Shown: piece by piece, positions 15,997-26,043 of the stretch
How the letters are laid out: every line of letters starts with the position of its first letter
How positions within the stretch are numbered: the stretch's first letter is position 1
Assembly (NCBI RefSeq): GCF_001433855.1
Contig: NZ_AZCP01000003.1
Span: 143,627-207,626, forward strand
Direction: 5' to 3'
DNA from: Levilactobacillus brevis ATCC 14869 = DSM 20054
GTDB lineage: Bacteria; Bacillota; Bacilli; Lactobacillales; Lactobacillaceae
DNA length: 64,000 bases
Position numbers and translations under genes: made by a program
The notes under the pieces: generated by a model
The model's database searches: none
What the model saw: the letters and a program-made list of their open reading frames with translations, nothing else
What the model was told of the DNA's origin: nothing

Positions 15997-18900
15997 TTTT
16001 ACGCCCAGTCAAGACCAAGCCATTCATCAAACCGGGAATAATCTATTGGTCTCGGCTTCAGCTGGTTCGGGGAAGACCCGAGTGTTGGTGCAACGGGTCA
16101 TTGAACGTCTGAAAGCGGGGGTCGGGATTGACCAAATTCTGATTGTGACGTTCACCAAAGCGGCGGCGGCTGAAATGCGCGAGCGGATTCAGACCGCTCT
16201 TCGACAAGAGTTGGCAGCTAGTCAGGGGGATAGTGCCCAACAGCAGTTCTATCTGCGACAATTAAATCAGTTACCAGTGGCCGATATCAGTACGCTAGAT
16301 GCTTTTTGTCTGCGTCTTTTGCAGCGCTACTATTATGTGATTGATTTGGACCCGGTTTTCCGGTTACTCGCGGATGAAACAGAGAATGGTCTCCTGCGCG
16401 ATGAAGTCTGGGCTGACTTGCGTGAGGACTTATATGCCAATGATGACAGTGGATTATTTGCGCGGTTGACGGAAAACTTTTCGGGAGATCGCAATGACCA
16501 AGGCCTGGCGGATTTGGTCCAACAAACGTATACATTTGCCAACGCAACGCCTAATCCGACGGCCTGGCTAGCTGAACTGCCCCAACCCTACCAGTTGGAT
16601 AGCGACCAGCTGATGACCACTAGTTTTTATCAGCAACGCTTACGACCGTTCTTTCAGTCACAGTTGCAGCAACTACAAGCGGACTTGACGAGTGCCCAGG
16701 CTTTGGCGAACCAAGCCGGTTTAGATAAACAAGCGGCGCATGTGACGGCCGTATTAGAAAACGTTGCCGCAGTCCAACAATTGGTTACTGGAGACAGTTG
16801 GAACGCCTTACGAGCGGCTATCCAAGACTTTGCGTGGGGGCGGATGCCAGCGGTCCGTAAGACTAATGAAGACTATCCCATCTATAATGAATTGAAAACG
16901 ACTTACTATGATCCAGCCCGTAAGCAACTGGATAGTTTAAAAAAGACCTACTTGATTCAAGACGAGCAGCAGGCCATGACCACGATTCGCCGTTCGGGTG
17001 AATTAGTGGGCGAACTATCGCGGGTGGTGACGGCATTTCGAACGGCGTACCGGCAAGAAAAACAACGTCGTCACGTCTTAGATTTCGCCGATGTGGAACA
17101 TGTTGCGTTAGCCATTTTGACGCAAGATAGTGACCAGTCGCGACAGGTGGCGGCTCAGTTACGCCACCAATTTGCGGAGATCATGGTTGATGAATATCAA
17201 GATACCAATGGCTTGCAAGAAGCGATTTTAACGGCGATTGCTGAGCCCGCCCCGCAAGGCAACTTGTTTATGGTGGGGGATGTGAAGCAGTCCATTTACC
17301 GGTTCCGGCAGGCTGATCCGACGCTATTTATGACGAAAACGGACCAGTATGCAGCCGATGCAGCTGCGGGTGAGCTGATTGTTTTGGCAGAAAATTTCCG
17401 TTCAATGAAAAACGTCGATGATTTTACCAATCTGATCTTTAAGCAATTGATGGACCGAGAGCTGGGTGAGATTGATTATACGGGGGCGGCGCAACTGAAA
17501 TTTGGTGCCAGTTACTATCCCGATACGGTGACGAGTACGGCTGAGTTGCTGGTGTATCTGACCGAAGATGCCCCGGAAAGCGCGGGTGACGCGGATAGTG
17601 AAGCCATGGATGCGACCTTCCAGGTTGATAATAAACATCAAGGAGAGGTCTTGATGGTCGGCCAAAAAATTCAGCAATTAATTGCCGATCAGACCCCGAT
17701 TTACGACCGTGAGGCTAAGCAGGTACGGCCAATGACTTACGGGGACATTACGCTGCTGACTCCAACACGGACTAACAATCTGATCATTACGGATGAGTTA
17801 CGTCGCTTAGGAATTCCGGTCGTCGTCAATGATGCGCAGAACTACTTTAAGACGACCGAAATTCAAATTATGATGGCCTTACTACAAATCATTGATAATC
17901 CTTATCAAGATATTCCGTTAGCGGCGGTGCTACGTTCACCCATCGTTGGCTTAAATGAAAACGAATTGGCGCTGTTACGAATCAATCAACGGACCGGGGA
18001 TTACTACCAAGCGGTTTTACACTTCCAGAGATCGTTCGTCCCCAACCAGGCAAGTGACTTTCAGCAGGCAGTGTACCAGAAAGTCAGTCATTTCCTTGAA
18101 CAGTTGCAGGAATTCCGCGATATTGCCCAACAAGATGAGTTGGTGACGCTAATCTGGCGGATTTATCAGGAGACGGGGTTCTTGGATTATGTTGGTGGGA
18201 TGCCGGCAGGTGAACAGCGGCAAGCAAATCTGCACGCTCTGTACGAACGGGCGAAGAGTTATGAACAAAGTAGCTTCAAGGGCCTCTTCCAGTTTGTCCG
18301 GTTTGTCGAACGGCTTCAAGAACGTGACGATGACCTCGCCGGGGCGCCGGTGCAAGCCGCTGATGATGCCGTATCTGTGATGACGATTCATGGTAGCAAG
18401 GGGTTGGAATTCCCAGTCGTCTTCATTATGGATGCGTCGCGGCAATTTAATAAACAAGACCAGCAAGGTAATTATGTGATGAGTGGCAAGACAGGGATCG
18501 GGATCGATTACTTAGATCCTGATAGCCGGGTTAAAGCGCCCAGTTTGCAAAAACTAGTGACGGCGCAAGCCATTTCACGAGCCAGTTTGGCTGAAGAAAT
18601 GCGTAAACTTTACGTGGCCTTGACCCGTGCAGAATCGCGCGTCTATATTGTTGGCTCTCACAAGACACAAGAAGCCGCAATATCAGCATGGGAACAGGCT
18701 TACCAAAGCCCCAATTTAGTTTTAAACGCCACCCTGCGTGAGAAAAATACGCTCGCCAATTATCTTGATTGGATTGGGATGTGTTTGGTGCGTGATCCAA
18801 AGTTTGCCGCTGAGTTGCGTCAGGGAACCACGACCTTTTCTGGTTTAGCGGGTGATCCTGCGACTTTCGCCGTTCACTTTGTCACGGCCCATGACCTGGG

Positions 18901-19768
18901 TCCAACCCAAGGAGTGAATGAGACGGCGGTTGACTGGTTACAAGCGGCCAGCGAAACAGCTGCTAAGGTGACGACCCCACCGGTCGATACTGAACAGCTT
19001 CATCAAATTATGGATTTCCGATACCCGCATCAAGCGGCAACGGCGACCACAGCTTATCAATCTGTCTCAGAGGCCAAGCGCCTGTTTGAGGACCCGGATA
19101 ACGCCACGATTGGGGAATATCAGGCGAGCGCTACCGGTCAAGTGGGGGGGCATCGATTTGTCACTCACGACTTTGCCCGACCAGACTTTTTACAAACGGT
19201 CCGTGAACCACTCGCAACGGAAATTGGGAGTGCGACCCACCTGGTTTTGCAGCAGTTAGACGTGACCGTAACCCCCACACTCGATCGGGTACAGGGCGTT
19301 ATTGATCAGTTGGTTGCCGATCAAGTCTTGACGGCAGAAGTGGCCCAACGAATACAACCGGAATTGATTTTACGCTTCTTCAGCAGTTCGGTTGGTCAGC
19401 AGATTTTAGCAGCACCGGATCAGCTGCATCGTGAAGTGCCATTTTCATTGTTGATGCCGGCTCGCAGCTTGTTCCAAGATTTTCAAGAGACCGACTCACA
19501 GGTATTAGTCCACGGGATTATTGACGGGTATTTAACCACGCCGGCTGGTGTGATTTTGTTCGACTACAAGACGGACCACGTGAATGCCCAGAACCAAGCG
19601 GCCAGTATTGAAAAGATCGTGGAACGCTATGGGGGTCAGGTGAATCTGTATGCCGCAGCGTTAAAACAAATGACGGGTCAACCAATTGTGGGCCAATATT
19701 TATACCTCTTAGCGATTGGCGAGTTAGTGGCCGTTCCTGAGCAACAAGTTCGGCGTTTGTCGGAATAG
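15980..19768 (+). CDS. rexA: ATP-dependent helicase/nuclease subunit A (RexA/AddA)
   Basis: The 1262-aa protein is a UvrD-like superfamily 1 helicase fused to a RecB-type nuclease. Walker A is S-A-S-A-G-S-G-K-T (about 25-33), motif II V-D-E-Y-Q-D near 404, motif IV-V G-S-K-G-L-E-F-P near 812, motif VI L-Y-V-A-L-T-R-A near 877, G-S-A-T-H near 1083 and the nuclease motif F-D-Y-K-T-D near 1194. It acts with RexB at DNA ends. The ATG at 15980 was chosen because AGGAGG lies 7 bp upstream, inside the rexB 3' end, indicating coupled translation. Confidence 0.93.
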   Translation: MSTKFSFTPSQDQAIHQTGNNLLVSASAGSGKTRVLVQRVIERLKAGVGIDQILIVTFTKAAAAEMRERIQTALRQELAASQGDSAQQQFYLRQLNQLPVADISTLDAFCLRLLQRYYYVIDLDPVFRLLADETENGLLRDEVWADLREDLYANDDSGLFARLTENFSGDRNDQGLADLVQQTYTFANATPNPTAWLAELPQPYQLDSDQLMTTSFYQQRLRPFFQSQLQQLQADLTSAQALANQAGLDKQAAHVTAVLENVAAVQQLVTGDSWNALRAAIQDFAWGRMPAVRKTNEDYPIYNELKTTYYDPARKQLDSLKKTYLIQDEQQAMTTIRRSGELVGELSRVVTAFRTAYRQEKQRRHVLDFADVEHVALAILTQDSDQSRQVAAQLRHQFAEIMVDEYQDTNGLQEAILTAIAEPAPQGNLFMVGDVKQSIYRFRQADPTLFMTKTDQYAADAAAGELIVLAENFRSMKNVDDFTNLIFKQLMDRELGEIDYTGAAQLKFGASYYPDTVTSTAELLVYLTEDAPESAGDADSEAMDATFQVDNKHQGEVLMVGQKIQQLIADQTPIYDREAKQVRPMTYGDITLLTPTRTNNLIITDELRRLGIPVVVNDAQNYFKTTEIQIMMALLQIIDNPYQDIPLAAVLRSPIVGLNENELALLRINQRTGDYYQAVLHFQRSFVPNQASDFQQAVYQKVSHFLEQLQEFRDIAQQDELVTLIWRIYQETGFLDYVGGMPAGEQRQANLHALYERAKSYEQSSFKGLFQFVRFVERLQERDDDLAGAPVQAADDAVSVMTIHGSKGLEFPVVFIMDASRQFNKQDQQGNYVMSGKTGIGIDYLDPDSRVKAPSLQKLVTAQAISRASLAEEMRKLYVALTRAESRVYIVGSHKTQEAAISAWEQAYQSPNLVLNATLREKNTLANYLDWIGMCLVRDPKFAAELRQGTTTFSGLAGDPATFAVHFVTAHDLGPTQGVNETAVDWLQAASETAAKVTTPPVDTEQLHQIMDFRYPHQAATATTAYQSVSEAKRLFEDPDNATIGEYQASATGQVGGHRFVTHDFARPDFLQTVREPLATEIGSATHLVLQQLDVTVTPTLDRVQGVIDQLVADQVLTAEVAQRIQPELILRFFSSSVGQQILAAPDQLHREVPFSLLMPARSLFQDFQETDSQVLVHGIIDGYLTTPAGVILFDYKTDHVNAQNQAASIEKIVERYGGQVNLYAAALKQMTGQPIVGQYLYLLAIGELVAVPEQQVRRLSE

Positions 19769-19796
19769 TAGAAACGAATCTAAGAGATAACGAAAA

Positions 19797-19840
19797 CAGG
19801 CTTTTCAAGAGTATTTGAACTCTTGGAAAGCCTGCTTTTT
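19797..19840. terminator. Terminator between rexA and a converging secreted-protein gene
   Basis: CAGGCTTTTCAAGAGT pairs with ACTCTTGGAAAGCCTG (one internal mismatch) around a short loop, with TTTTT after it on the plus strand. Confidence 0.8.
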
Positions 19841-19859
19841 ATAATTGATTAGCCAAGAC

Positions 19860-20765
19860 TTAATTGCTGACACCGTCATACCCAATAAAGGTGTAATACG
19901 TGGTGCCGCCAATAGAATAAAGACTATCAAAGGTGCCAGCGGTTCCTGTTTCAGGATCGCCAGCAATATGCTGCGGCGTGTGTAAGTTTTTAAGGGTCAA
20001 ACGGTATCGAGTCTGCCCATTTTGCGTAATGGCCTTCGTTTTGACACTTGCGAGTGGGTGGTTCAAGTAAAGGGTCCGGTTGGGATCGTGGAACCGTGTT
20101 TTGACGATTTTAGCTAGGCTAACGGGTTTTTGGTAGAAGCCTAAACCGGCATTGGCTTTAGTATCGTATTTAAGCACTTCGACATAACCATCTGGCGTGA
20201 TGCGGATACTCTTAGTGGTTGGTTCAACCGGACTTAATGCCGCTTTAGCACCGCCGATGTAGAGATCACCATGGCTATACCCCGGCATGTAGTCGGGAGC
20301 CGCAACCCGCTTGAAGGCACGCAACTTAGTGGTGTCTGAGATGGTGGCCTGTGGTGAGTACGCACTGGTTCCGGGATCAAGTGTGTAGTTCGCCTTAGCG
20401 CTGTTTTGCAGCGCGGGGTAGCTCAAACGAGCCAAATAGAGCTGCAAGCTGGGAACCAAGTAGCTGCCATGCTTGGTAGTGGTGAGATTACCGGCAACTG
20501 TGAGTCCAGCCGGTAACGTCAGCTTTTGCATGATGGTGTGCTGTGACTTGTAGGTGGAGACGTAGGCCACTTTTACAGTTACTGGTCGGATAGTTTGGTA
20601 ATAAGCGCTTAGATTTAAAAAGTCCGTACTAGCACGATAGTCGCCGACTTTGACGAGGGCGCTGGGTTTTTCTGTTTGAGCACGGCTGCTTAAACTGCCA
20701 ACAGTAACAGTCCCCAGGGCCAGTAAGCAGAGACAGCCTTTGATGATCCGCGTAATGATGGTCAT
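19860..20765 (-). CDS. Secreted protein of unknown function, paralogue of 51445-52608
   Basis: The 301-aa protein has a signal peptide (hydrophobic stretch about residues 9-28, cleavage near S-R-A-Q) and no wall-sorting motif. Its C-terminal half shares a set of landmarks with the product of 51445-52608: S-H-G-D-L-Y-I-G-G-A, T-P-D-G-Y-V-E-V, L-P-A-G-x-x-V-A-G-N and a final G-G-T-T-Y-Y-T-F-I-G. The two are clearly one family of exported lactobacillar proteins. The function is unknown; the second member also carries an N-terminal SLAP-like region. The site AAAGGAG is unusually close (3 nt) to the ATG. Confidence 0.75.
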   Translation of the reverse strand: MTIITRIIKGCLCLLALGTVTVGSLSSRAQTEKPSALVKVGDYRASTDFLNLSAYYQTIRPVTVKVAYVSTYKSQHTIMQKLTLPAGLTVAGNLTTTKHGSYLVPSLQLYLARLSYPALQNSAKANYTLDPGTSAYSPQATISDTTKLRAFKRVAAPDYMPGYSHGDLYIGGAKAALSPVEPTTKSIRITPDGYVEVLKYDTKANAGLGFYQKPVSLAKIVKTRFHDPNRTLYLNHPLASVKTKAITQNGQTRYRLTLKNLHTPQHIAGDPETGTAGTFDSLYSIGGTTYYTFIGYDGVSN

Positions 20766-21179
20766 CGGCTCCTTTCATAATCTGATTTTCTTAAAGTATA
20801 CCTTAAATCCAGTAAAGATGCAGGGAAGCTTTGGTTAAATGTGCCGTATAACCCGGGTTATTGGTGAGCAAGTGGAGAGAAATTTAGTCATTTAAACTAC
20901 AGAAAATTTATAGCGCAATCGATCAACCAAAAAAGCAGTTTGACTACGGTAAAGTAGCGGTGATGGTGAGCATTTAACTGGAAAATAAACTATTAACGAG
21001 TGAAAATAACGTCATACACAAAGTTATTGGTTATTAAGAGAAGTTGTGATAATAAGTTAACCATATATTGATAAGTGTGCAACCTGCGAATAAGGGGGAT
21101 AGAATTGTCGATTCTTTTTTGATAGGATATGGCATATCTGGGTATTATCACTGAAAATTTCACGAGGAGGTTTGGAATA
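20766..21179. other. A/T-rich intergenic region
   Basis: It is 414 bp without a convincing ORF. It separates the minus-strand secreted-protein gene from the AraC regulator and should hold both promoters, but I see no clear -35/-10 pair, hairpin or repeat beyond general A/T richness. Confidence 0.5.
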
Positions 21180-21941
21180 ATGGGATGGGATTTGCAATTC
21201 ACGCACTATTTAGACGATATGCAGACTTATCGGTCTCGAGATCAAACAGCTAAGGCTCTAATATTGCTGGGATATGTCGAACGTGACTTTATCCGCTTTT
21301 ATCGTGCTGGACGAATTGCGGAGGGCATTCAATTTGCCAAGGAAAATTTGGCCCGTTCGCGGCTCTTATTAAATGAATTACCACCGCAGCAAAAGCGGGC
21401 ACAGCTGCATGGACTCGTTGATATTTTAGCGTTTGAAGGAGTTCAGAACCATGCCTTTATATACGAGTTTATTCAACTGCGTGATGACTATCATCGGCAA
21501 ATTAAGACATTACCCGTTACAACGGCCAGATATGTACCATGGATTATTGAAATTGTTCAGGACTTTGGCAACCTAGCGGCGAAGGATGGGTTACCTTACG
21601 ACGACCATCTGGAATCAACGTTGGATATTATTTATTACGTGAGTGCCCATCTACGTGATAAGTTAACGGTCAAACAGGTTGTAGATCACGTCAATCAGCG
21701 GTGTAATCCAGTCGGGGTACAGCGGGCTTTCAGTGATGAAATGCAGATGTCGATTCGCGACTATATCAACGTGAAGAAGATCCGCGAGGCGCAACGAGCA
21801 TTGCTAACGACGACTGTTTCCGTCAAGCAAATTGCTCAGGAATTGGGGTTCTATGACACCTCCGATTTTTCTAAGCGATTCAAGCGTGAAATTGGCCAAA
21901 CACCGCTAGAGTACCGACAGATTAATTCGCAAAAGGATTGA
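21180..21941 (+). CDS. AraC family transcriptional regulator
   Basis: This is a 253-aa regulator with a C-terminal double helix-turn-helix of the AraC/XylS type (about residues 150-250). The second HTH carries the family hallmark I-A-Q-E-L-G-F-Y-D-T-S-D-F-S-K-R-F-K-R-E-I-G-Q-T-P-L-E-Y-R. The N-terminal 130 residues are helical and not a cupin, which is the layout of YesN-like regulators without their receiver domain. The GAGGAGG site 9 bp upstream fixes the start at 21180. It lies 126 bp before the large adhesin gene in the same direction and is a candidate regulator of it (inference). Confidence 0.85.
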   Translation: MGWDLQFTHYLDDMQTYRSRDQTAKALILLGYVERDFIRFYRAGRIAEGIQFAKENLARSRLLLNELPPQQKRAQLHGLVDILAFEGVQNHAFIYEFIQLRDDYHRQIKTLPVTTARYVPWIIEIVQDFGNLAAKDGLPYDDHLESTLDIIYYVSAHLRDKLTVKQVVDHVNQRCNPVGVQRAFSDEMQMSIRDYINVKKIREAQRALLTTTVSVKQIAQELGFYDTSDFSKRFKREIGQTPLEYRQINSQKD

Positions 21942-22067
21942 ATTTTGCCACGGTATTTTTAAATATATCTTCCTGCATTAAAGTACAAATTCCGGTTCGG
22001 GTGAAAAGAAATTCTGTATACTCGCCTCTAAACGAACGTTATGAGTTTATCTGGGGGAGAGTTATCG

Positions 22068-24326
22068 ATGGAACGCGGGTGGAAGCGTCATCAACGGCTA
22101 TGGTTATTTTCAGGGGTTTTGGTTTTTGGGGTGGGATTAACGGTATTACCAGCTGCAGCTGATGGTGTCGACACGGCACCACCAGCAACGACAGCTGATG
22201 CTGTGTCGACGCCGATCAGTCATGCCACGAATTCGGACGTGACAACTGATCAGTCGGTTACGGTTGCTGATTCGGTCACACATCATGTTTCAACTACGGG
22301 AGCAGCGGTAGCGCCAACTAACGCCGCTGCAAATAATGTGACGTCAAGACCGACGGCAACGGTAACGGGTTCAGATTCTACAACGGTTCCAGTCAACAAG
22401 TCTCCTACTACTTCAACGGCGCCATTGACTCAGCAGTCGCACGTCTCAGCGCCAGTTGCTAAGCCAGTGATGGCCACGCAGCGGCCTGCGTATATTCACG
22501 TTGATCAAGATAATTTCACCCAGTATTTTGATTTGAATGGCTCCGCTACTTACGATAAACCGACGGGGATAGTCACAGTGACACCTGATAAAAATGATCA
22601 GGTTGGTAATTTTGCGTTGAAACCTAAAATTGACGCTAGTACTAATTTCACCTTACTGGGGCAGGTTAACTTGGGTAATCGAACCTCCGCTACGGGTGGT
22701 GCCGATGGTATTGGATTTGCTTTTCATAATGGCAATAGTACGGATATTGGTAATGCCGGTGGTAACTTAGGAATTGGCGGTTTGATTGATGCGCTTGGGT
22801 TTAAGTTAGATACATGGCACAACGGCGCACACATGCCTGAAGCATTACGGTCGGGCGCACAAGTGTCAACGACGGATGCTAATGGTTATGGTTGGGCAAA
22901 TGATCCTGATCCTGCGCAATTTGGTGGTTTCGTGACGACCACCGATCAGCAGATAAAAGCCATTGATGGGCATGCGTATGATCGTTGGTGGGCTCAAACG
23001 GACTTTAATTCTGTTCAAGCGTTGCAGTCCAACGATTTGAATGGCCAGTTCCATAACTTTAAGGTGAGTTATGATGGGCAATCACGAGAGTTGCAGGTGA
23101 CCTATGAGGAAACTAATGGCCACGTGTTAACTTGGACCAAGTTAACGCCAGTTGATCGACAAGCCTTCGCGATGGTAGTGAGTGCCTCAACCGGTGGGGC
23201 TAAGAACTTGCAGCAGTTTAAGCTGGAAAGCTTTGATTTCCAGCAAGCGGCCACGATGAACGTGCAGTACGTCGATTTGAATGGTCGACAATTAGCGCAA
23301 GCCACCGTTAACTATCCGGATGGGGCCGTGGTTAACGGAACCTACGCGACGTCGCAGCTAGATATTTCGGGATATCATTTTGTAAATATGGGTGACAATC
23401 CGACTACGGGGATTAGTAGTCCGGCCAATGGCTACCTGAATCGTGTTGGCGATAATGGTACGGTTATCTATGTGTACGATCAAAATCCAGTGGATTATGC
23501 GACAACAACGCGGGTTGTTCATGAAATGATTCATTACCTTAATGAGCAGCAACAAGTGATTGCCCCCAGTTATCAGGCCCAACCGATAACCTTTTTACAG
23601 GTGAAAGATCCAACTAATGGCAGCATTAGCACATATTATTCCCTGGGAAATAATGGGGTACCGCTGTTAAATACTGCCGGTCAGCCGTTGGTAATGTCCA
23701 CTGTTCGGTGGATTCCAGGAGAAGCATCGACATTTAGCCCGGTTACTAATCCGAATGTACAGGGTTATCAGGCTGTCAGTACTGATGCGCTGAATAGCAA
23801 TTTGAGTGAGATTGCGGCGCAGATGGTAACGACAACCAGTAATGATTTGGACCTTACCGTGTATTATCAGTCGTTGATAGCACCGACAATGATACCAGAT
23901 AAGCCGAGCGAACCGGCAAAGCCAGATCTTCCACAGGTGCCAATCGTTCCAAGTGAGCCGGGTAAACCGGCAGAGCCAGTTCTTCCACAAAGACCAATTA
24001 TTCCAAGCACTCCCGTCAAGCCGACACCACTGGTGGTACCAACAACACCAGCTATGCCGACGAAGCCCGTTGTGCCAAGTCGGCCCTCCCGACCTGATCA
24101 AATGATTGTGTCCACGAAACACCCAACGCGTGGTCAACAACCGAAACGGGTAATTGTTTCCACTATTCGTTCACGCAGTCAGCGTCCCGTGACGACGCTG
24201 ACTGATAAGCAGGTTACCCTCCCGCGAACCAACGAAAATGTGGCGACAGTTAACTGGTGGGCTTGGATATTGGTTATTGGTGGTTGGCTAGGCAGTCTAG
24301 TTTTGTGGCGACGGTCGCGACCATAA
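22068..24326 (+). CDS. LPxTG-anchored surface adhesin with L-type lectin and MucBP domains
   Basis: This is a 752-aa cell-wall protein. Order: signal peptide (about 1-35), Thr/Ala/Ser-rich stalk (35-140), legume-type (L-type) lectin domain with G-G-A-D-G-I-G-F-A-F-H-N and G-F-K-L-D-T-W-H-N (about 145-400), MucBP (V-Q-Y-V-D-L-N-G-R-Q-L, about 405-470), a Mub-like domain (about 480-610), Pro-rich P-S-x-P-x-K-P repeats, then L-P-R-T-N sorting signal, hydrophobic stretch and R-R-S-R-P tail. Sortase A should anchor it; glycan or mucin binding is the family role. The start at 22068 is set by GGGGGAG upstream. Confidence 0.88.
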   Translation: MERGWKRHQRLWLFSGVLVFGVGLTVLPAAADGVDTAPPATTADAVSTPISHATNSDVTTDQSVTVADSVTHHVSTTGAAVAPTNAAANNVTSRPTATVTGSDSTTVPVNKSPTTSTAPLTQQSHVSAPVAKPVMATQRPAYIHVDQDNFTQYFDLNGSATYDKPTGIVTVTPDKNDQVGNFALKPKIDASTNFTLLGQVNLGNRTSATGGADGIGFAFHNGNSTDIGNAGGNLGIGGLIDALGFKLDTWHNGAHMPEALRSGAQVSTTDANGYGWANDPDPAQFGGFVTTTDQQIKAIDGHAYDRWWAQTDFNSVQALQSNDLNGQFHNFKVSYDGQSRELQVTYEETNGHVLTWTKLTPVDRQAFAMVVSASTGGAKNLQQFKLESFDFQQAATMNVQYVDLNGRQLAQATVNYPDGAVVNGTYATSQLDISGYHFVNMGDNPTTGISSPANGYLNRVGDNGTVIYVYDQNPVDYATTTRVVHEMIHYLNEQQQVIAPSYQAQPITFLQVKDPTNGSISTYYSLGNNGVPLLNTAGQPLVMSTVRWIPGEASTFSPVTNPNVQGYQAVSTDALNSNLSEIAAQMVTTTSNDLDLTVYYQSLIAPTMIPDKPSEPAKPDLPQVPIVPSEPGKPAEPVLPQRPIIPSTPVKPTPLVVPTTPAMPTKPVVPSRPSRPDQMIVSTKHPTRGQQPKRVIVSTIRSRSQRPVTTLTDKQVTLPRTNENVATVNWWAWILVIGGWLGSLVLWRRSRP

Positions 24327-24383
24327 TGTTTACTTTGGGGATTTGTTTTGGCTGGAGAGTAAGTAGAATAGAAGTTAAGAAGA

Positions 24384-24417
24384 CCCAGACGTGTTTGCAC
24401 GTCTGGGCTTTTTTTGA
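24384..24417 (+). terminator. Terminator of adhesin gene
   Basis: CCCAGACGTG and CACGTCTGGG form a perfect 10-bp stem with a 4-nt loop, followed by a run of seven T. Confidence 0.88.
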
Positions 24418-24582
24418 CTGGTGACATAGATATAAAAGAAGACGATCACCTGTTGACTTTAAAACAACAGAAGGTTATAGTTCTACGTGTGCTTAATAAA
24501 GTAACACCGTGATGATCCAGATTAGTTCCAATGGGATTGTTGTATTAAAAATGACAGATGTTAAAATAAGGAGATTATTTAA

Positions 24583-25440
24583 ATGAAAATTGCGATTTCT
24601 GCTGCTACCGGCCATTTTGGCCAATTGGCGATTCAAGAACTGTTGAAGACCGTTGCGGCTGGTGATATCGTCGCCGTTGTTCGCAATCGCGAAAAGGGGC
24701 AACGGCTCTTACCTGCTGGTATTACGGTGCGCCAAGCGGATTACACGGATGAAGTAGCGATGACTACCGCTTTGGCTGGCATCGATCGGTTGTTATTTAT
24801 TTCTTCGGTTCCAGGTGGTCCAGTCTCACGGCAGCAACAACACGCCAATGTCGTTAAGGCGGCGCAGGCGGCTGGTGTTCGCTATGTTGCTTACACCAGC
24901 TTTGCGAAGGCGGATACGGCTCAGTCACCGTTATCTAAAGATCATGTGGCTACTGAAGCTTTACTGAAAGCTAGCGGACTACAGGTTAGTTTTTTGCGTA
25001 ATGCTTGGTATTTGGAAAATGAGCTCAGCTATTTACAGGCTGGTGCTCAAGGTCAAGACAGTGTTTATGCGGCTGGTGATGGTCGAATTGGTTTTGCGTT
25101 GGAACGTGAGTATGCCGAAGCGGCTGCTAAAGTCATGACAACGCCAGTCCCTAAACCGGTTTATGAATTTGCTGGGACGCCAGTCACCTACGCAGAATTG
25201 GCGGCAACGTTACAAACGGTGACGGGCCAAGCCGTTACCTTTAAGGCGGTTAGTGATGACACTTACCGGCAGGACATGCGTGAAGCCGGTGTGGCACCAG
25301 AATTAGTTGAAGTTTTACTTAGTATGCAAATCATGATGCGTGCCGGGGAATTAGACGTTACCTCATCAGACTTGGCTGATGTTTTGGGGCGCCCAGTGAC
25401 GCCATTAGCAACGGCAATTCGCGAAATTCTTGCCCGGTAG
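24583..25440 (+). CDS. NAD(P)H:quinone oxidoreductase-like SDR (QorB/YtfG type)
   Basis: The 285-aa protein has the atypical SDR/NmrA fold and the length of E. coli QorB (about 286). An N-terminal A-I-S-A-A-T-G-H-F-G-Q-L-A Rossmann loop is followed by V-V-R-N-R for NADP phosphate contact and Y-V-A-Y-T-S-F near residue 105. These enzymes reduce quinones with NADPH. It sits 36 bp upstream of an Rrf2 regulator gene in the same direction, making a two-gene redox module. The AAGGAGA site supports the start. Confidence 0.82.
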   Translation: MKIAISAATGHFGQLAIQELLKTVAAGDIVAVVRNREKGQRLLPAGITVRQADYTDEVAMTTALAGIDRLLFISSVPGGPVSRQQQHANVVKAAQAAGVRYVAYTSFAKADTAQSPLSKDHVATEALLKASGLQVSFLRNAWYLENELSYLQAGAQGQDSVYAAGDGRIGFALEREYAEAAAKVMTTPVPKPVYEFAGTPVTYAELAATLQTVTGQAVTFKAVSDDTYRQDMREAGVAPELVEVLLSMQIMMRAGELDVTSSDLADVLGRPVTPLATAIREILAR

Positions 25441-25476
25441 CGTCTAACGGGGCGGTCGTGGTTGAAGGAGGACCTA

Positions 25477-25911
25477 ATGAAATACTCTCACAAGTTAAGT
25501 GATGCAATCCATATCTTAGTGTACGTGCAAGTTGCGCCGACTGGGCAATTGGATAGCGCTACGATTGCCAACAGTGTTGAAGCGAATCCCAGTGTCGTTC
25601 GCCGGTTAATGGCGGCAATGAAGAAAGCAGGCTTACTGATGAGTCGTGCGGGGACTGCCGAACCACGACTAGCCCGACCAGCGAGTCAAATAACGTTACA
25701 AGCTGTCTTTCGGGCGGTTGAAATGAATCACGATTTATTGCATGTTGATCCGCAGACCAATATTGATTGTCCGGTGGGTGCTAATATCCAGCAAGCACTC
25801 GATGAGGCCTATGCCCGTGTTCAACAGGCAGCCGAAGCCGAGCTAGCAAAACTAACCGTTCAAGACATTGTTGATCGGGTGCAAGGGTTACGACAAGCAC
25901 GGGTCAGTTAA
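25477..25911 (+). CDS. Rrf2 family transcriptional regulator
   Basis: The 144-aa protein is a winged-helix Rrf2 protein: K-L-S-D-A-I-H-I-L-V-Y-V at the start, a HTH around residues 28-46 (I-A-N-S-V-E-A-N-P-S-V-V-R-R-L) and G-L-L-x-S-R-A-G after it. It lacks the three-cysteine Fe-S cluster of IscR/NsrR; only one Cys (D-C-P-V-G) is present, as in YwnA-like members, so thiol rather than Fe-S sensing is more plausible (inference). The start at 25477 has a strong AAGGAGG site. It probably controls the QorB-like gene just upstream. Confidence 0.85.
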   Translation: MKYSHKLSDAIHILVYVQVAPTGQLDSATIANSVEANPSVVRRLMAAMKKAGLLMSRAGTAEPRLARPASQITLQAVFRAVEMNHDLLHVDPQTNIDCPVGANIQQALDEAYARVQQAAEAELAKLTVQDIVDRVQGLRQARVS

Positions 25912-25942
25912 TCGGGTTTTATAAAAATTTAAACGGTTATTC

Positions 25943-25990
25943 AAAACCGGTACGTCCCATACACATAGCGTGTTGGTCGTACCGGTTTTT
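25943..25990 (+). terminator. Terminator of qorB-rrf2 unit
   Basis: AAAACCGGTACG and CGTACCGGTTTT form a perfect 12-bp stem ending in a T-run. Confidence 0.8.
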
Positions 25991-26043
25991 GGTGTAAAAG
26001 TATAAGTTTAAACGGGGGAGGGGCGTTCGAACTATTTTGACGG

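Noticed and set aside
22041..22067. Upstream ATG of the lectin adhesin gene
   Set aside because: It precedes the GGGGGAG site; the start at 22068 has correct spacing and gives a proper signal peptide.
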